Shown here piece after piece: positions 43,996-53,198 of a stretch of 64,000 bases of DNA. The notes below the pieces were generated by a model that saw only the letters and a list, made by a program, of their open reading frames with translations, was not told the DNA's origin and made no database searches. The stretch's first letter is position 1; each line of letters begins with the position of its first letter. The DNA is from an uncultured Acetatifactor sp. (GTDB lineage: Bacteria > Bacillota > Clostridia > Lachnospirales > Lachnospiraceae), in the NCBI GenBank assembly GCA_910586485.1, contig CAJUIA010000016.1:32989-96988 (forward strand), read 5' to 3'. The translations under genes were made by a program, and so were the position numbers.

Positions 43996-44883
43996 ATGTT
44001 TCCGATCAGGAGAATTAAAAAAAACGAGGGACCGGTACTGAAACAGAATGAAACAGACACGGCGGACGGAGGCAGGCTGGAATATCTGACTTTTCCGTCT
44101 CTGGAGGAAACGGGAATCGTAAAGCATTTGTTTACCACCAGGCTGGGCGGGGTCAGTGAGGGGGAGCTTTCCACCATGAATCTTAGCTTTACCCGCGGGG
44201 ACTTAGAGTGCCGTGTGGCTGAAAACTATCGGCGCATTGGCAGGGTGCTGGGCTGCAGGCCGGAGGATATGACGGCTTCTCATCAGACCCATACCACAAA
44301 TATCCGCCGGGTTACGGCGGCGGATAAGGGGAAGGGAATTACACGCCTTAGAGATTATGAAAATATTGACGGCTTGATAACGGATGAGCCGGGAATTATG
44401 CTGGTAACTTATTTTGCGGACTGCGTGCCCCTGTTCTTTGTGGACACGGTACACAGGGCGGTGGGACTGGCCCACTCCGGCTGGCGGGGGACTGCGGCGG
44501 GCATGGGCGGATGTATGGTGAAGGCCATGCAGGAGGCTTACGAAACGAAGCCGGAAGACCTTCTTGTGGCTATCGGGCCTTCTATCTGCGCCGACTGCTA
44601 TGAGGTGGGAGAAGACACTGCCCAGTATTTTTGTGAGCTTCCGCAAGGCGGAGTCATGGAGGACAGTAAATTTTCCGGTGTGGTGAGGCCTGGAAAACAG
44701 CCGGGAAAATACCAGCTGGATTTATGGGAAGCCAACAGGCAGAAGCTGCTTGCAGCAGGAGTGAAAAGGGAGCGGATTGCAGTGGCGGACATTTGTACCT
44801 GCTGTAATGCCGATTATCTGTTCTCCCATCGGGCCAGCGGCGGAAGAAGGGGAAACATGGGGGCTTTTTTAGGGCTTAAGTGA
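43996..44883 (+). CDS. pgeF: PgeF/YlmD-type multicopper-fold purine nucleoside phosphorylase
   Basis: The 295-aa protein belongs to the YfiH/YlmD (DUF152) family, first called polyphenol oxidase or laccase and now linked to purine nucleoside cleavage and peptidoglycan editing. Metal ligands are in SHQTHTTNI (His), YFADCVPLFFVD (Cys) and VGLAHSGWRGTAAG (His). A residue block ICTCCNADYLFSHRA is near the C-terminus. The start follows GGACAGGG. Which activity matters here cannot be told. Confidence 0.9.
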   Translation: MFPIRRIKKNEGPVLKQNETDTADGGRLEYLTFPSLEETGIVKHLFTTRLGGVSEGELSTMNLSFTRGDLECRVAENYRRIGRVLGCRPEDMTASHQTHTTNIRRVTAADKGKGITRLRDYENIDGLITDEPGIMLVTYFADCVPLFFVDTVHRAVGLAHSGWRGTAAGMGGCMVKAMQEAYETKPEDLLVAIGPSICADCYEVGEDTAQYFCELPQGGVMEDSKFSGVVRPGKQPGKYQLDLWEANRQKLLAAGVKRERIAVADICTCCNADYLFSHRASGGRRGNMGAFLGLK

Positions 44884-44913
44884 TGCCGTAAAAACGGCGG
44901 AATGTGAGGAAAA

Positions 44914-45606
44914 ATGGCAAATATACTTGTGTGCGATGATGACAGGGAGATCGTGGATGCGATTGAGATTTATTTAAGTCAGGATGGTCACCGTATTTTT
45001 AAGGCCTATGACGGAGAGCAGGCCATTGCCCTCCTGAAGAAGGAGGATATACAGCTTCTGATCATGGATATTATGATGCCAAAGCTGGACGGGATCAGAG
45101 CAACGCTGAAGATCCGGGAGTACAGCAGTATTCCTATCATCATGCTCTCTGCCAAATCAGAGGATACGGATAAGATACTGGGTTTAAATATCGGAGCGGA
45201 TGATTATATCACAAAGCCCTTTAATCCGCTGGAGCTTGTGGCAAGGGTGAAGTCCAATCTGCGGCGCTATACCTCGCTGGGAAGCTTAAGCGGGGACAAT
45301 AAGGCGATCTTTCAGGTGGGCGGGCTGGTCATCAATGACGATACCAAGCAGGTGACGGTAGACGGTGAGCCGGTAAAGATGACTCCTATTGAATATAATA
45401 TTTTGCTGCTGCTGGTAAAGAATCAGGGCAGAGTTTTTTCCATTGATCAAATTTATGAAAACATCTGGAACGAGGATGCCATCGGCGCGGATAATACGGT
45501 TGCCGTACATATCCGGCATATTCGTGAAAAAATAGAGATCAACCCAAGGGAGCCCCGTTATTTAAAAGTAGTGTGGGGCGTCGGATACAAAATCGAAAAG
45601 CAGTAA
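44914..45606 (+). CDS. OmpR/PhoB-family response regulator
   Basis: The 230-aa protein has a receiver domain with phospho-acceptor D52 (LLIMDIMMPK) and acidic D8-D10, and a C-terminal winged helix (about 130-228) with PVKMTPIEYNILLLLVKNQG and AVHIRHIREKIE. It should be phosphorylated by the kinase encoded 18 bases downstream. A small inverted repeat GCCGT/ACGGC sits before the start. Targets are unknown. Confidence 0.96.
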   Translation: MANILVCDDDREIVDAIEIYLSQDGHRIFKAYDGEQAIALLKKEDIQLLIMDIMMPKLDGIRATLKIREYSSIPIIMLSAKSEDTDKILGLNIGADDYITKPFNPLELVARVKSNLRRYTSLGSLSGDNKAIFQVGGLVINDDTKQVTVDGEPVKMTPIEYNILLLLVKNQGRVFSIDQIYENIWNEDAIGADNTVAVHIRHIREKIEINPREPRYLKVVWGVGYKIEKQ

Positions 45607-45624
45607 TGCTGGAAATGAGGGCAT

Positions 45625-48336
45625 ATGAAGAAGCCTGGATTAAGACGAATATTGGTGGGACTGGCGCAGTATCTGGTGGCGGCAGGCATTTTGCTTGCCG
45701 TTGCGGGAATCCTTTTAAATTCGTACATTGAAATGGAGGATGTGGGCGGCAGTAAGAGCTACCGGATTTTTCCGGTCAGCAGCAGCCTTGAGTTTGAAGA
45801 GTCGGAGGTTTACCATGACCTTTTTCGAGCTGCGGTTTCCGACATTATACAGCTGGTAGTCATTAAGGACTTATTCGAGACGGACGGTGTGCTGGACCCC
45901 TCAAAGAAGATTGATGTCACCGAGTATGCGGCGAAAACGGGAACGGATCAGGGCTGTACCATTACAGCAGTGTATGATCTGGACGATCTGATCAAATGGG
46001 GAAAGTACGGCGTCTCGTTGACAAAGCACATTATGGATATTCATGAGTTTGTAAATTATTTCGGATATGTGGTTTTTCCGGAAAATTTTGGCTTCGATGA
46101 ATACGGTCAGCTCTGCTTTGACGGATTTTACAGGCTGGGAAAGGACTCGCTTGATACGGGAGCGGTCCCGGTGGGAGCGGACGGACTCCCGATGGAAGGG
46201 GCAGAGCCGGCGTATTATGGAAAGAGCATGGAGGAACTGGCTGCGATCAAGGAAGCAATGAGCCTTCCCGATCAAAGCGAGGAACAGTTCGAGGACCTGG
46301 CCTTTGCTTATATTATGACGCAGAATCCGGAGGGAATTGAGGTTTCCCGCGAGGACGGCGTGATACAGATTATGGTGCCGATCTTAAACTGTCGATATGC
46401 AACGGTGGAGGGCGAGAAACAGCTGATCCGCAGCGCTGATAACTGGGTAGATTATCTACACCTGCAGAACAATGTGGTGGAGACGATTAAATCCCTGGCC
46501 GGGCATTTTGAAAAATATCAGGTCTGTAACAGAACCTATGCGGCAGAAAGAAGCAATGTGAAGTATGCGGTGCGCATGATGACGGATGAGGGTATGCGCA
46601 CATATACCAATGTGCCGGAGCTGGAGGGCGCCTCCGAAGAGGATGTGACGGAGATTTTTTCCGAGTACAGAAGATATTTGATTTATTACCCGGACAGCCT
46701 GACATTCATGGGAAATACGGTGACCAGCGAGGAAGAAATATACGGATATATCAGTACTTATGATTACGCCTATCCGGATACTACCCACATATGGATGGGA
46801 GTGGACACCAGCTATACGGCCCAGGATGCTTTTTATAATGCCAATGAGGTGTACAACAAGATCGTGCCGAATATGGGACGATTTGTTGCGCTGTTTGTTT
46901 TTCTGCTGGTGCTGTGGTTTGGGATCGGCATATATCGAACCGTCACTGCAGGAGTGACAATGAATGAGCATGGCGAAAGGGTCTTTTATCTGAAGCGTTT
47001 TGACCATCTGTGGACGGAAGCGCTGATTTTGCTGACGGCACTTTTTATTCTGGGAGGACGTTACGGATTTTCCCTGCTGACCGAAATTGCAGAAAATCCC
47101 GAAAGCGCCGCAGTCCAGGTGTTGGGGCTTCGCCTGTCTAAAATTTATCAGTACGGAATGTTTGCGCTATACGGTATGTATTTAAATCTTGCCATTGGCA
47201 TCGTCTGGTACAGTTTTGTAAGGAGGCTTCGGTCCCATAGTCTGTGGGAGGACAGCCTGCTTCATTATGTGGGAATTGGGACGAGGAAAGTAGTACGATT
47301 TATCCTCAGCCACAGAAACTCCGTGATCAGTGTGCTACTTCCCTACAATTTATTTTTATTCCTGAATCTGGCGGCAGTGGTTTTTGTGTACCGGCTGCTG
47401 GAGGAAAGGACACTCGTATTCATGATTATCGTGTGTACGGTAGTCTTAGACGGCTTTGTGGGGGTGATAATCTTCAGGCGGAGCGGGGAACAGAACGAGA
47501 TCGTGGAAGGGATTGGCAGGATACGAAACGGGGAAGTGGATTACAAGCTGGACACGAACAGTCTGCACGGCTCCAATCGGGAGTTGGCGGATGCTGTAAA
47601 CAATATCGGTGAAGGGATCGGGAAGGCCGTTCAAACAAGTATGCGGGACGAGCAGATGAAAACGGATCTGATTACCAATGTTTCCCATGATATTAAAACG
47701 CCCCTGACGTCCATCATCAATTATGTGGATCTTTTAAAGCGCATGGAAATAAAGGAAGAGCCGGCGAAGGGCTACATTGATATTTTAGATAACAAGGCAC
47801 AGCGTCTTAAACAGCTGACGGATGATTTGGTGGAGGCATCCAAAATCTCTTCCGGTAATATTGAACTGAATCGGGAAAAGGTAAATCTGACGGAGCTTTT
47901 AAATCAGGGGATAGGAGAATTTTCCGAAAGGCTGGAGGAAAGCAGGCTGCAGGTGGTTTTTGAAGAGAGTAACACCCCGGCTTACATTTTTGTGGACAGC
48001 AGGCGTATGTGGAGGGTGGTGGAAAACCTGCTCAATAATATATGTAAGTATGCCCTGGAGGGAACCAGAGTTTATTTTGACGTGCAGGTGGAAAACGGAC
48101 GGGTCCGTGCTTCCGTGAAGAATATTTCCAAGCAGCAGATGAACATCAGACCGGAAGAGCTGACGGAACGGTTTATCAGGGGCGATCTGGCAAGAAGCAC
48201 AGAAGGGAGCGGCCTGGGACTGTCCATAGCCCAGAGCCTGACAAGAGTCCAGGGCGGAGAATTTACCATATACCTGGACGGAGACCTGTTCAAAACGACT
48301 CTGGACTTTCCCTGCTACAGTGAGCAGGAGGATTAA
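45625..48336 (+). CDS. Membrane sensor histidine kinase with large extracellular domain
   Basis: The 903-aa kinase has a first membrane helix (residues about 11-31), an extracellular region of about 385 residues with no recognised domain, then five more membrane helices (about 415-435, 470-490, 512-535, 568-590, 595-615). A HAMP-like linker precedes the phospho-acceptor H688 in NVSHDIKTPLTSIINY. The ATP domain has VENLLNNICKYAL and the G-box GSGLGLSIAQSL. Six helices plus a large outside domain is unusual for a VanS-like kinase. Its TAA overlaps the stop of the opposite-strand prs gene. Confidence 0.93.
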   Translation: MKKPGLRRILVGLAQYLVAAGILLAVAGILLNSYIEMEDVGGSKSYRIFPVSSSLEFEESEVYHDLFRAAVSDIIQLVVIKDLFETDGVLDPSKKIDVTEYAAKTGTDQGCTITAVYDLDDLIKWGKYGVSLTKHIMDIHEFVNYFGYVVFPENFGFDEYGQLCFDGFYRLGKDSLDTGAVPVGADGLPMEGAEPAYYGKSMEELAAIKEAMSLPDQSEEQFEDLAFAYIMTQNPEGIEVSREDGVIQIMVPILNCRYATVEGEKQLIRSADNWVDYLHLQNNVVETIKSLAGHFEKYQVCNRTYAAERSNVKYAVRMMTDEGMRTYTNVPELEGASEEDVTEIFSEYRRYLIYYPDSLTFMGNTVTSEEEIYGYISTYDYAYPDTTHIWMGVDTSYTAQDAFYNANEVYNKIVPNMGRFVALFVFLLVLWFGIGIYRTVTAGVTMNEHGERVFYLKRFDHLWTEALILLTALFILGGRYGFSLLTEIAENPESAAVQVLGLRLSKIYQYGMFALYGMYLNLAIGIVWYSFVRRLRSHSLWEDSLLHYVGIGTRKVVRFILSHRNSVISVLLPYNLFLFLNLAAVVFVYRLLEERTLVFMIIVCTVVLDGFVGVIIFRRSGEQNEIVEGIGRIRNGEVDYKLDTNSLHGSNRELADAVNNIGEGIGKAVQTSMRDEQMKTDLITNVSHDIKTPLTSIINYVDLLKRMEIKEEPAKGYIDILDNKAQRLKQLTDDLVEASKISSGNIELNREKVNLTELLNQGIGEFSERLEESRLQVVFEESNTPAYIFVDSRRMWRVVENLLNNICKYALEGTRVYFDVQVENGRVRASVKNISKQQMNIRPEELTERFIRGDLARSTEGSGLGLSIAQSLTRVQGGEFTIYLDGDLFKTTLDFPCYSEQED

Positions 48337-49532
48337 TCCGCATTCACGTCCACATCCCGGCGGTCATTATAGGCATCCAGGATGCTGTGCATTTTTTCCG
48401 TAGTTTCCAAAACGCCGCTTAAGGAGGCGGCATGATTCATAAAGTCAATGAGAGAGGCGATAAACTTACTCATGTCCGCCTCGATAAAATAAGGTCTTGT
48501 GTAAAGCTCAGGAGGCAGATAAGTCAAATCGGTGGTGACCACCTTATCAAAGTAGCCCTGTTCATATGCCTGATCAAAAGACGCCAGGCCGTCAGTAAAA
48601 AGGCCAAAGGTACAGCAGATGAACACCCGCCGTGCATTTTGCTTTTTCAGCTGCCTGGCCGTGTCAATCATGCTTCCGCCGGAGGAAATCATATCATCAA
48701 TGATAATGACGTCCTTGCCGTCTACGCTGTCACCTAAGAATTCATGAGCCACAATGGGATTTCTGCCGCCTACGATGGTGGAATAATCCCTGCGCTTATA
48801 GAACATGCCGGTATCTACGCCCAGTACGCTGGCAAAATAGATAGCCCGGTCCAAAGCGCCTTCATCGGGGCTGATAACTACCAGGTGATGCTTGTCCACG
48901 ATCAGATCATCCTCTGCGTTCAGCAGTGCCTTTATGAATTGGTCATGGGGGATAAAATTGTCAAAGCCGTTTAACGGGGTGGCATTCTGCACTTTGGGAT
49001 CATGGGCATCGAAGGTAATAAAATTGTCGATCCCCATACTTTGCAGCTCCCGCAGGGCATAGGCACAGTCCAGGGATTCCCGGCCATTTCTTTTATGCTG
49101 TCTTCCCTCATAGAGAAAGGGCATAATCACATTAATGCGGCGGGCTTTTCCGTTACACGCGGAAATGACACGTTTTAAATCCTGATAATGGTCATCGGGA
49201 GACATATGGTTGGTGTAGCCGTTCATATTGTAGGTGATGCTGTGGTTGCAGACATCCACCAGTAAAAACAGATCCTTCCCGCGGATGCTTTCGCCCAGTA
49301 TGGCCTTGGCTTCCCCGGTACTGAAGCGGGGAGTGGATACATTTACCAGATAATTGTTTTCAATATAGCCATGGAAGGCAGGGTCGTTTTTTACCTTGTC
49401 ATTGTGGATGCTTTTTCTGAATTCTACCAGATAGTTGTTGATCCTGTGTCCCATCTGTTCCGCTGAGGGCAGGGCAATCAGCTTTAAGGGAGCTACGGGC
49501 ATTGCGTTTTCAAGCTTTTGTAGGTTAGGCAT
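48333..49532 (-). CDS. prs: Ribose-phosphate pyrophosphokinase, long form
   Basis: The 399-aa protein is longer than the usual 310-320 residues but carries the PRPP signature VIIIDDMISSGGSM, the flexible-loop-like KRR segment and the TFDAHDPKVQ block corresponding to DxHxxQ of PRPP synthetases. It makes PRPP from ribose 5-phosphate and ATP, feeding nucleotide, histidine and tryptophan synthesis. Extra residues at both ends and a DDMISSGGS rather than DDxxDTxGT loop mark a divergent subfamily. AAGGAGAG precedes the ATG. Confidence 0.88.
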   Translation of the reverse strand: MPNLQKLENAMPVAPLKLIALPSAEQMGHRINNYLVEFRKSIHNDKVKNDPAFHGYIENNYLVNVSTPRFSTGEAKAILGESIRGKDLFLLVDVCNHSITYNMNGYTNHMSPDDHYQDLKRVISACNGKARRINVIMPFLYEGRQHKRNGRESLDCAYALRELQSMGIDNFITFDAHDPKVQNATPLNGFDNFIPHDQFIKALLNAEDDLIVDKHHLVVISPDEGALDRAIYFASVLGVDTGMFYKRRDYSTIVGGRNPIVAHEFLGDSVDGKDVIIIDDMISSGGSMIDTARQLKKQNARRVFICCTFGLFTDGLASFDQAYEQGYFDKVVTTDLTYLPPELYTRPYFIEADMSKFIASLIDFMNHAASLSGVLETTEKMHSILDAYNDRRDVDVNAD

Positions 49533-49554
49533 GTTTTTCTCTCCTTACAATAAA

Positions 49555-49583
49555 TTTATATCATTATGCCGGTGACACGTCAA
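49555..49583 (-). promoter_or_regulatory. Sigma-A promoter of prs
   Basis: Minus strand: TTGACG (49578-49583), 17 bases, TATAAA (49555-49560). The start of transcription would lie about 15-20 bases before the prs ATG. Its -35 abuts the -35 of a promoter facing the other way. Confidence 0.78.
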
Positions 49584-49600
49584 GAGAATCTTGCTATAAT
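49572..49600 (+). promoter_or_regulatory. Sigma-A promoter of the DUF512-der-plsY-gpsA cluster
   Basis: GTGACA (49572-49577), 17 bases, TATAAT (49595-49600). It is interlocked with the minus-strand prs promoter, so the two polymerases would compete for the same 45 bases. Confidence 0.78.
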
Positions 49601-49690
49601 GTGTGGGAGCTGGTAACAGTTTAGCCTGCAGGCATAGCTGAATTGATACCGGGGGCTCAGCAGGAGAAGCAGAACAGAAAGGAAAATTTT

Positions 49691-51037
49691 ATGCAGAAGG
49701 AGCATATTGTAAAAGCGGTTCTTCCGGGGAGCATCGGGGAAGAGCTGGAAATACAGGCGGGAGACAAAATTTTGGCCATCAATGATGCGGAAATTGAAGA
49801 TATTTTTGATTATCAGTTTCTGGTTCAGGACAATTATATAGAGGTTTTAGTGGAAAAGCCGGATGGAGAACAGTGGCTTCTGGAGGTGGACAAGGACTTT
49901 GGCGAGGATTTGGGGCTTGAATTTGAGAGCGGGCTGATGGATGAGTATAGACATTGTCATAACAAGTGTGTGTTCTGCTTTATTGATCAGATGCCTCCCG
50001 GCATGCGGGAGAATCTGTATTTTAAGGATGATGATTCCAGGCTTTCCTTCCTGCAGGGCAATTATGTGACGTTGACCAATATGTCTGATCATGATATTGA
50101 CAGAATCTGCAGATACCGACTGTCGCCCATTAACATTTCCTTTCAGACCATGAATCCTAAGCTTCGGTGTAAAATGCTGAACAATCGCTTTGCCGGAGAA
50201 GCGCTGAAAAAGGTGGATGTTTTATTCAAGGCGGACATTCATATGAACGGGCAGATTGTTCTCTGCAAGGGTTTAAATGACGGTAAAGAACTGGAATTCA
50301 GCATACGGGAGCTGATGAAGTACATTCCGGTGCTTGAAAGCTTGTCCATTGTGCCTGTAGGCCTGACAAAATATCGGGAGGGACTGTACCCCTTGGAGCC
50401 CTTTACAAAGGAGGAAGCGGGTAAGGTCATCGACACCGTGGAGAAATACCAGCGGGAATGCTTTGAAAAGCACAGTATTCATTTTGTTCATGCCAGCGAC
50501 GAATGGTATATTCTCGCCGGGAGAGAGGTGCCGGAGGAATCCCGGTATGACGGCTATCTACAACTGGAAAACGGCGTGGGTATGCTGCGTTTGCTTTTGA
50601 ACGAATTTGAGGATGCCATGAAGCAGCGGCGGGAACAGGAGGCGCTTCCCTGTTTATCCCGTTCGGGCAATCTGACAATGGCAACAGGCCTGCTTGCGTA
50701 TCCGTATATTAAACGTATGGCGGAGAAAATCACAGAATGCTATCCCAATATCAGCATACAGGTTTATCCGATCACCAACTTCTTCTTCGGGGAGCAGATT
50801 ACGGTTTCCGGATTGATCACCGGTCAGGATCTGGAGAAGCAGCTGCAGGGAAAGCCGTTGGGGGAAGTCCTGCTTTTACCGGAAAATATGGTGCGGGTGG
50901 ATGAGGGAATCTTTTTGGATGATATTTCCGTAAAGGGGCTGGAAAGGTCTTTACAAGTCCCGATAGATATTGTAAAATCAAGCGGATATGATTTTGTGGA
51001 AGCGGTGTTTACTCATGCGGTGCCACAGGAATTGTAA
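49691..51037 (+). CDS. DUF512 / PDZ-radical SAM family protein
   Basis: The 448-aa protein has an N-terminal PDZ-like domain (residues about 5-65), a radical-SAM-type cluster C89-x3-C93-x2-C96 (CHNKCVFCF) followed by a barrel region, and the C-terminal DUF512 domain (about 280-440). The family is widespread in Clostridia and cyanobacteria. It is encoded next to der in many Firmicutes, but its reaction is not known. The ATG at 49691 follows GAAAGGA. It leads a cluster with der, plsY and gpsA. Confidence 0.9.
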   Translation: MQKEHIVKAVLPGSIGEELEIQAGDKILAINDAEIEDIFDYQFLVQDNYIEVLVEKPDGEQWLLEVDKDFGEDLGLEFESGLMDEYRHCHNKCVFCFIDQMPPGMRENLYFKDDDSRLSFLQGNYVTLTNMSDHDIDRICRYRLSPINISFQTMNPKLRCKMLNNRFAGEALKKVDVLFKADIHMNGQIVLCKGLNDGKELEFSIRELMKYIPVLESLSIVPVGLTKYREGLYPLEPFTKEEAGKVIDTVEKYQRECFEKHSIHFVHASDEWYILAGREVPEESRYDGYLQLENGVGMLRLLLNEFEDAMKQRREQEALPCLSRSGNLTMATGLLAYPYIKRMAEKITECYPNISIQVYPITNFFFGEQITVSGLITGQDLEKQLQGKPLGEVLLLPENMVRVDEGIFLDDISVKGLERSLQVPIDIVKSSGYDFVEAVFTHAVPQEL

Positions 51038-51057
51038 ACGGGAAAGCGAGGAGGAAA

Positions 51058-52398
51058 ATGGGAAAGAAGACGGCAAAGCCTATTGTTGCGGTGGTAGGAC
51101 GTCCCAATGTAGGAAAGTCCACCCTGTTCAACGTGCTGGCAGGGGAAAGAATATCTATTGTGAAGGATACCCCCGGCATTACGCGGGACCGCATTTATGC
51201 AGATGTGAGCTGGCTGGATCGGAGCTTTACCCTGATAGATACAGGCGGCATCGAGCCGGACAGTCAGGATGTGATTTTATCACAGATGCGGACCCAGGCG
51301 CAGATTGCCATCGACACCGCGGATGTGATCCTTTTTCTGGTAGATGTGAAGCAGGGACTGGTGGATGCGGACGCCAAGGTGGCGGACATGCTGCGCCGTT
51401 CCCGCAAGCCGGTTTTGCTGGTGGTGAACAAGGTGGACAGCCAGGAAAAGTATATGGCGGATACCTATGAGTTTTATAATCTGGGGATCGGGGATCCGCA
51501 TCCGGTTTCGGCAGCCAATCAGCTGGGCATCGGGGACCTGCTGGACGAAGTGATTGCCCTGTTCCCGGAAGGCGAAGAGGAAGAGGAAGAGGATGAAAGA
51601 CCCAGGATCGCCATTGTAGGCAAGCCCAATGTGGGAAAGTCTTCTTTAATTAATAAGCTGCTGGGGGAGGAACGTCTGATTGTCTCTGATATTGCAGGCA
51701 CCACCAGAGACGCGGTAGATACGGAGATTATACACAATGGCAAAGAGTATGTGTTTATTGACACGGCCGGGCTTCGCCGAAAGAATAAGGTAAAGGAAGA
51801 TCTGGAGCGGTATATGATCGTGCGCACGGTAAGCGCCGTAGAGAGGGCGGAGATTGTGGTGCTGGTGATCGACGCCGTGGAGGGAGTTACGGAGCAGGAT
51901 GCGAAGATTGCCGGGATTGCCCATGACAGGGGCAAGGCAGTCATTATTGCGGTAAATAAGTGGGATGTGTTGGAAAAGGACGATAAAACCATTTACCGGG
52001 TGACGGAGAAGGTGCGGAATACCCTTTCTTATATGCCTTACGCGGAGATTTTGTTTGTGTCGGCAAAAACGGGCCAGCGTCTGAATAAGCTTTTTGATAC
52101 CATTGATATGGTAAGCGAGAATCATGCCATGCGGGTGGCCACCGGCGTACTGAATGAGATCATGTCGGAGGCGGTGGCCATGCAGCAGCCTCCCACAGAT
52201 AAGGGAAAGAGGTTGCGGCTTTATTACATTACCCAGGTGGCCGTGAAACCGCCTACTTTTGTAATTTTTGTAAATGACAGGGAGCTGATGCACTTTTCCT
52301 ATACCAGATATATTGAGAATCAGATTCGTGAGACCTTCGGTTTTCGAGGCACGCCGCTTAGGTTTATCATCAGAGAGAGAAACGAAAAGGAGCAATAG
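51058..52398 (+). CDS. der: Ribosome biogenesis GTPase Der (EngA)
   Basis: The 446-aa protein has two tandem GTPase domains, each with its P-loop (GRPNVGKSTLFN near residue 14 and GKPNVGKSSLINK near 187), DTGG/DTAG switches and NKVD/NKWD specificity motifs. A C-terminal KH-like domain occupies about 350-440. An acidic EEEEEEDE linker joins the two G domains. It is needed for 50S assembly. Confidence 0.98.
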   Translation: MGKKTAKPIVAVVGRPNVGKSTLFNVLAGERISIVKDTPGITRDRIYADVSWLDRSFTLIDTGGIEPDSQDVILSQMRTQAQIAIDTADVILFLVDVKQGLVDADAKVADMLRRSRKPVLLVVNKVDSQEKYMADTYEFYNLGIGDPHPVSAANQLGIGDLLDEVIALFPEGEEEEEEDERPRIAIVGKPNVGKSSLINKLLGEERLIVSDIAGTTRDAVDTEIIHNGKEYVFIDTAGLRRKNKVKEDLERYMIVRTVSAVERAEIVVLVIDAVEGVTEQDAKIAGIAHDRGKAVIIAVNKWDVLEKDDKTIYRVTEKVRNTLSYMPYAEILFVSAKTGQRLNKLFDTIDMVSENHAMRVATGVLNEIMSEAVAMQQPPTDKGKRLRLYYITQVAVKPPTFVIFVNDRELMHFSYTRYIENQIRETFGFRGTPLRFIIRERNEKEQ

Positions 52399-52402
52399 GG
52401 AA

Positions 52403-53074
52403 ATGGTAAGAGTCATATGCTTAGTAATCGGATATGTATTTGGACTGTTTCAGACTGCATATTTTTACGGTAAAGCCCATGGCATTGACATCAGGGAACA
52501 TGGCAGCGGCAATGCGGGAACCACTAACACTCTGCGGGTGCTGGGAACGAAGGCAGGGCTGATTGTATTTGCAGGCGACTGCCTGAAATGTATGGCGGCG
52601 GTATGGCTGGTACGCCTGCTGTTTGGCGGGACTTACCACAATATTATTTACCTGCTCTGTCTGTATACCGGTGCAGGGGCCATTCTGGGGCATAATTATC
52701 CCTTTTACCTGAAATTTAAGGGCGGGAAGGGGATTGCTGCAACGGCAGGCATGGTCCTGTCTTTTCATCCCTGGTTTATCCTCACGGGGGTACTGCTGTT
52801 TTTCGTACCGTTTTTTACCCTGCATTATGTGTCCCTGGGGTCTTTGCTGGTCTATGCGGGATTGATGATTCAGCTTGTTGTCTTCGGGCAGAACGGCTGG
52901 CTTTTTCAGGAAATGACCCAGGGGCAGCTGATTGAGATGTACATAGTGTTTGGCTGTCTGCTGGTCATGGCCTATTGGAAGCATAGGGAAAATATCAAAC
53001 GGCTGCTGCAGGGCAAAGAAAGAAAGACCTATCTGACAAAGAAGAATAAAGTGGAAACCGAGGGGAAGGAATAG
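52403..53074 (+). CDS. plsY: Glycerol-3-phosphate acyltransferase PlsY
   Basis: The 223-aa membrane protein transfers acyl groups from acyl-phosphate (made by PlsX) to glycerol 3-phosphate. It has several membrane helices and the PlsY motifs GSGNAGTTNTLR, GHNYPFYLKFKGGKGIA and a late conserved region. The first motif is preceded by DIREHGSGNAG. The ATG at 52403 follows AGGAG. It is four bases after der. Confidence 0.94.
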   Translation: MVRVICLVIGYVFGLFQTAYFYGKAHGIDIREHGSGNAGTTNTLRVLGTKAGLIVFAGDCLKCMAAVWLVRLLFGGTYHNIIYLLCLYTGAGAILGHNYPFYLKFKGGKGIAATAGMVLSFHPWFILTGVLLFFVPFFTLHYVSLGSLLVYAGLMIQLVVFGQNGWLFQEMTQGQLIEMYIVFGCLLVMAYWKHRENIKRLLQGKERKTYLTKKNKVETEGKE

Positions 53075-53198
53075 CATACGGCTGTTGCAGACAGGGAGAA
53101 GGCACATGAACTGGCCGCAGGAAGAAAGCACGGTGCGGCATTTGAGCCGTTAAAGACGGCACAAATTTGCCGGACTACGGAAAGGTATGGTGATTATT

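Noticed and set aside
53075..53198. 15-residue frame with a Shine-Dalgarno site (ATG 53106) before gpsA
   Set aside because: Too short to support as a gene and no known leader-peptide pattern; chance is likely.
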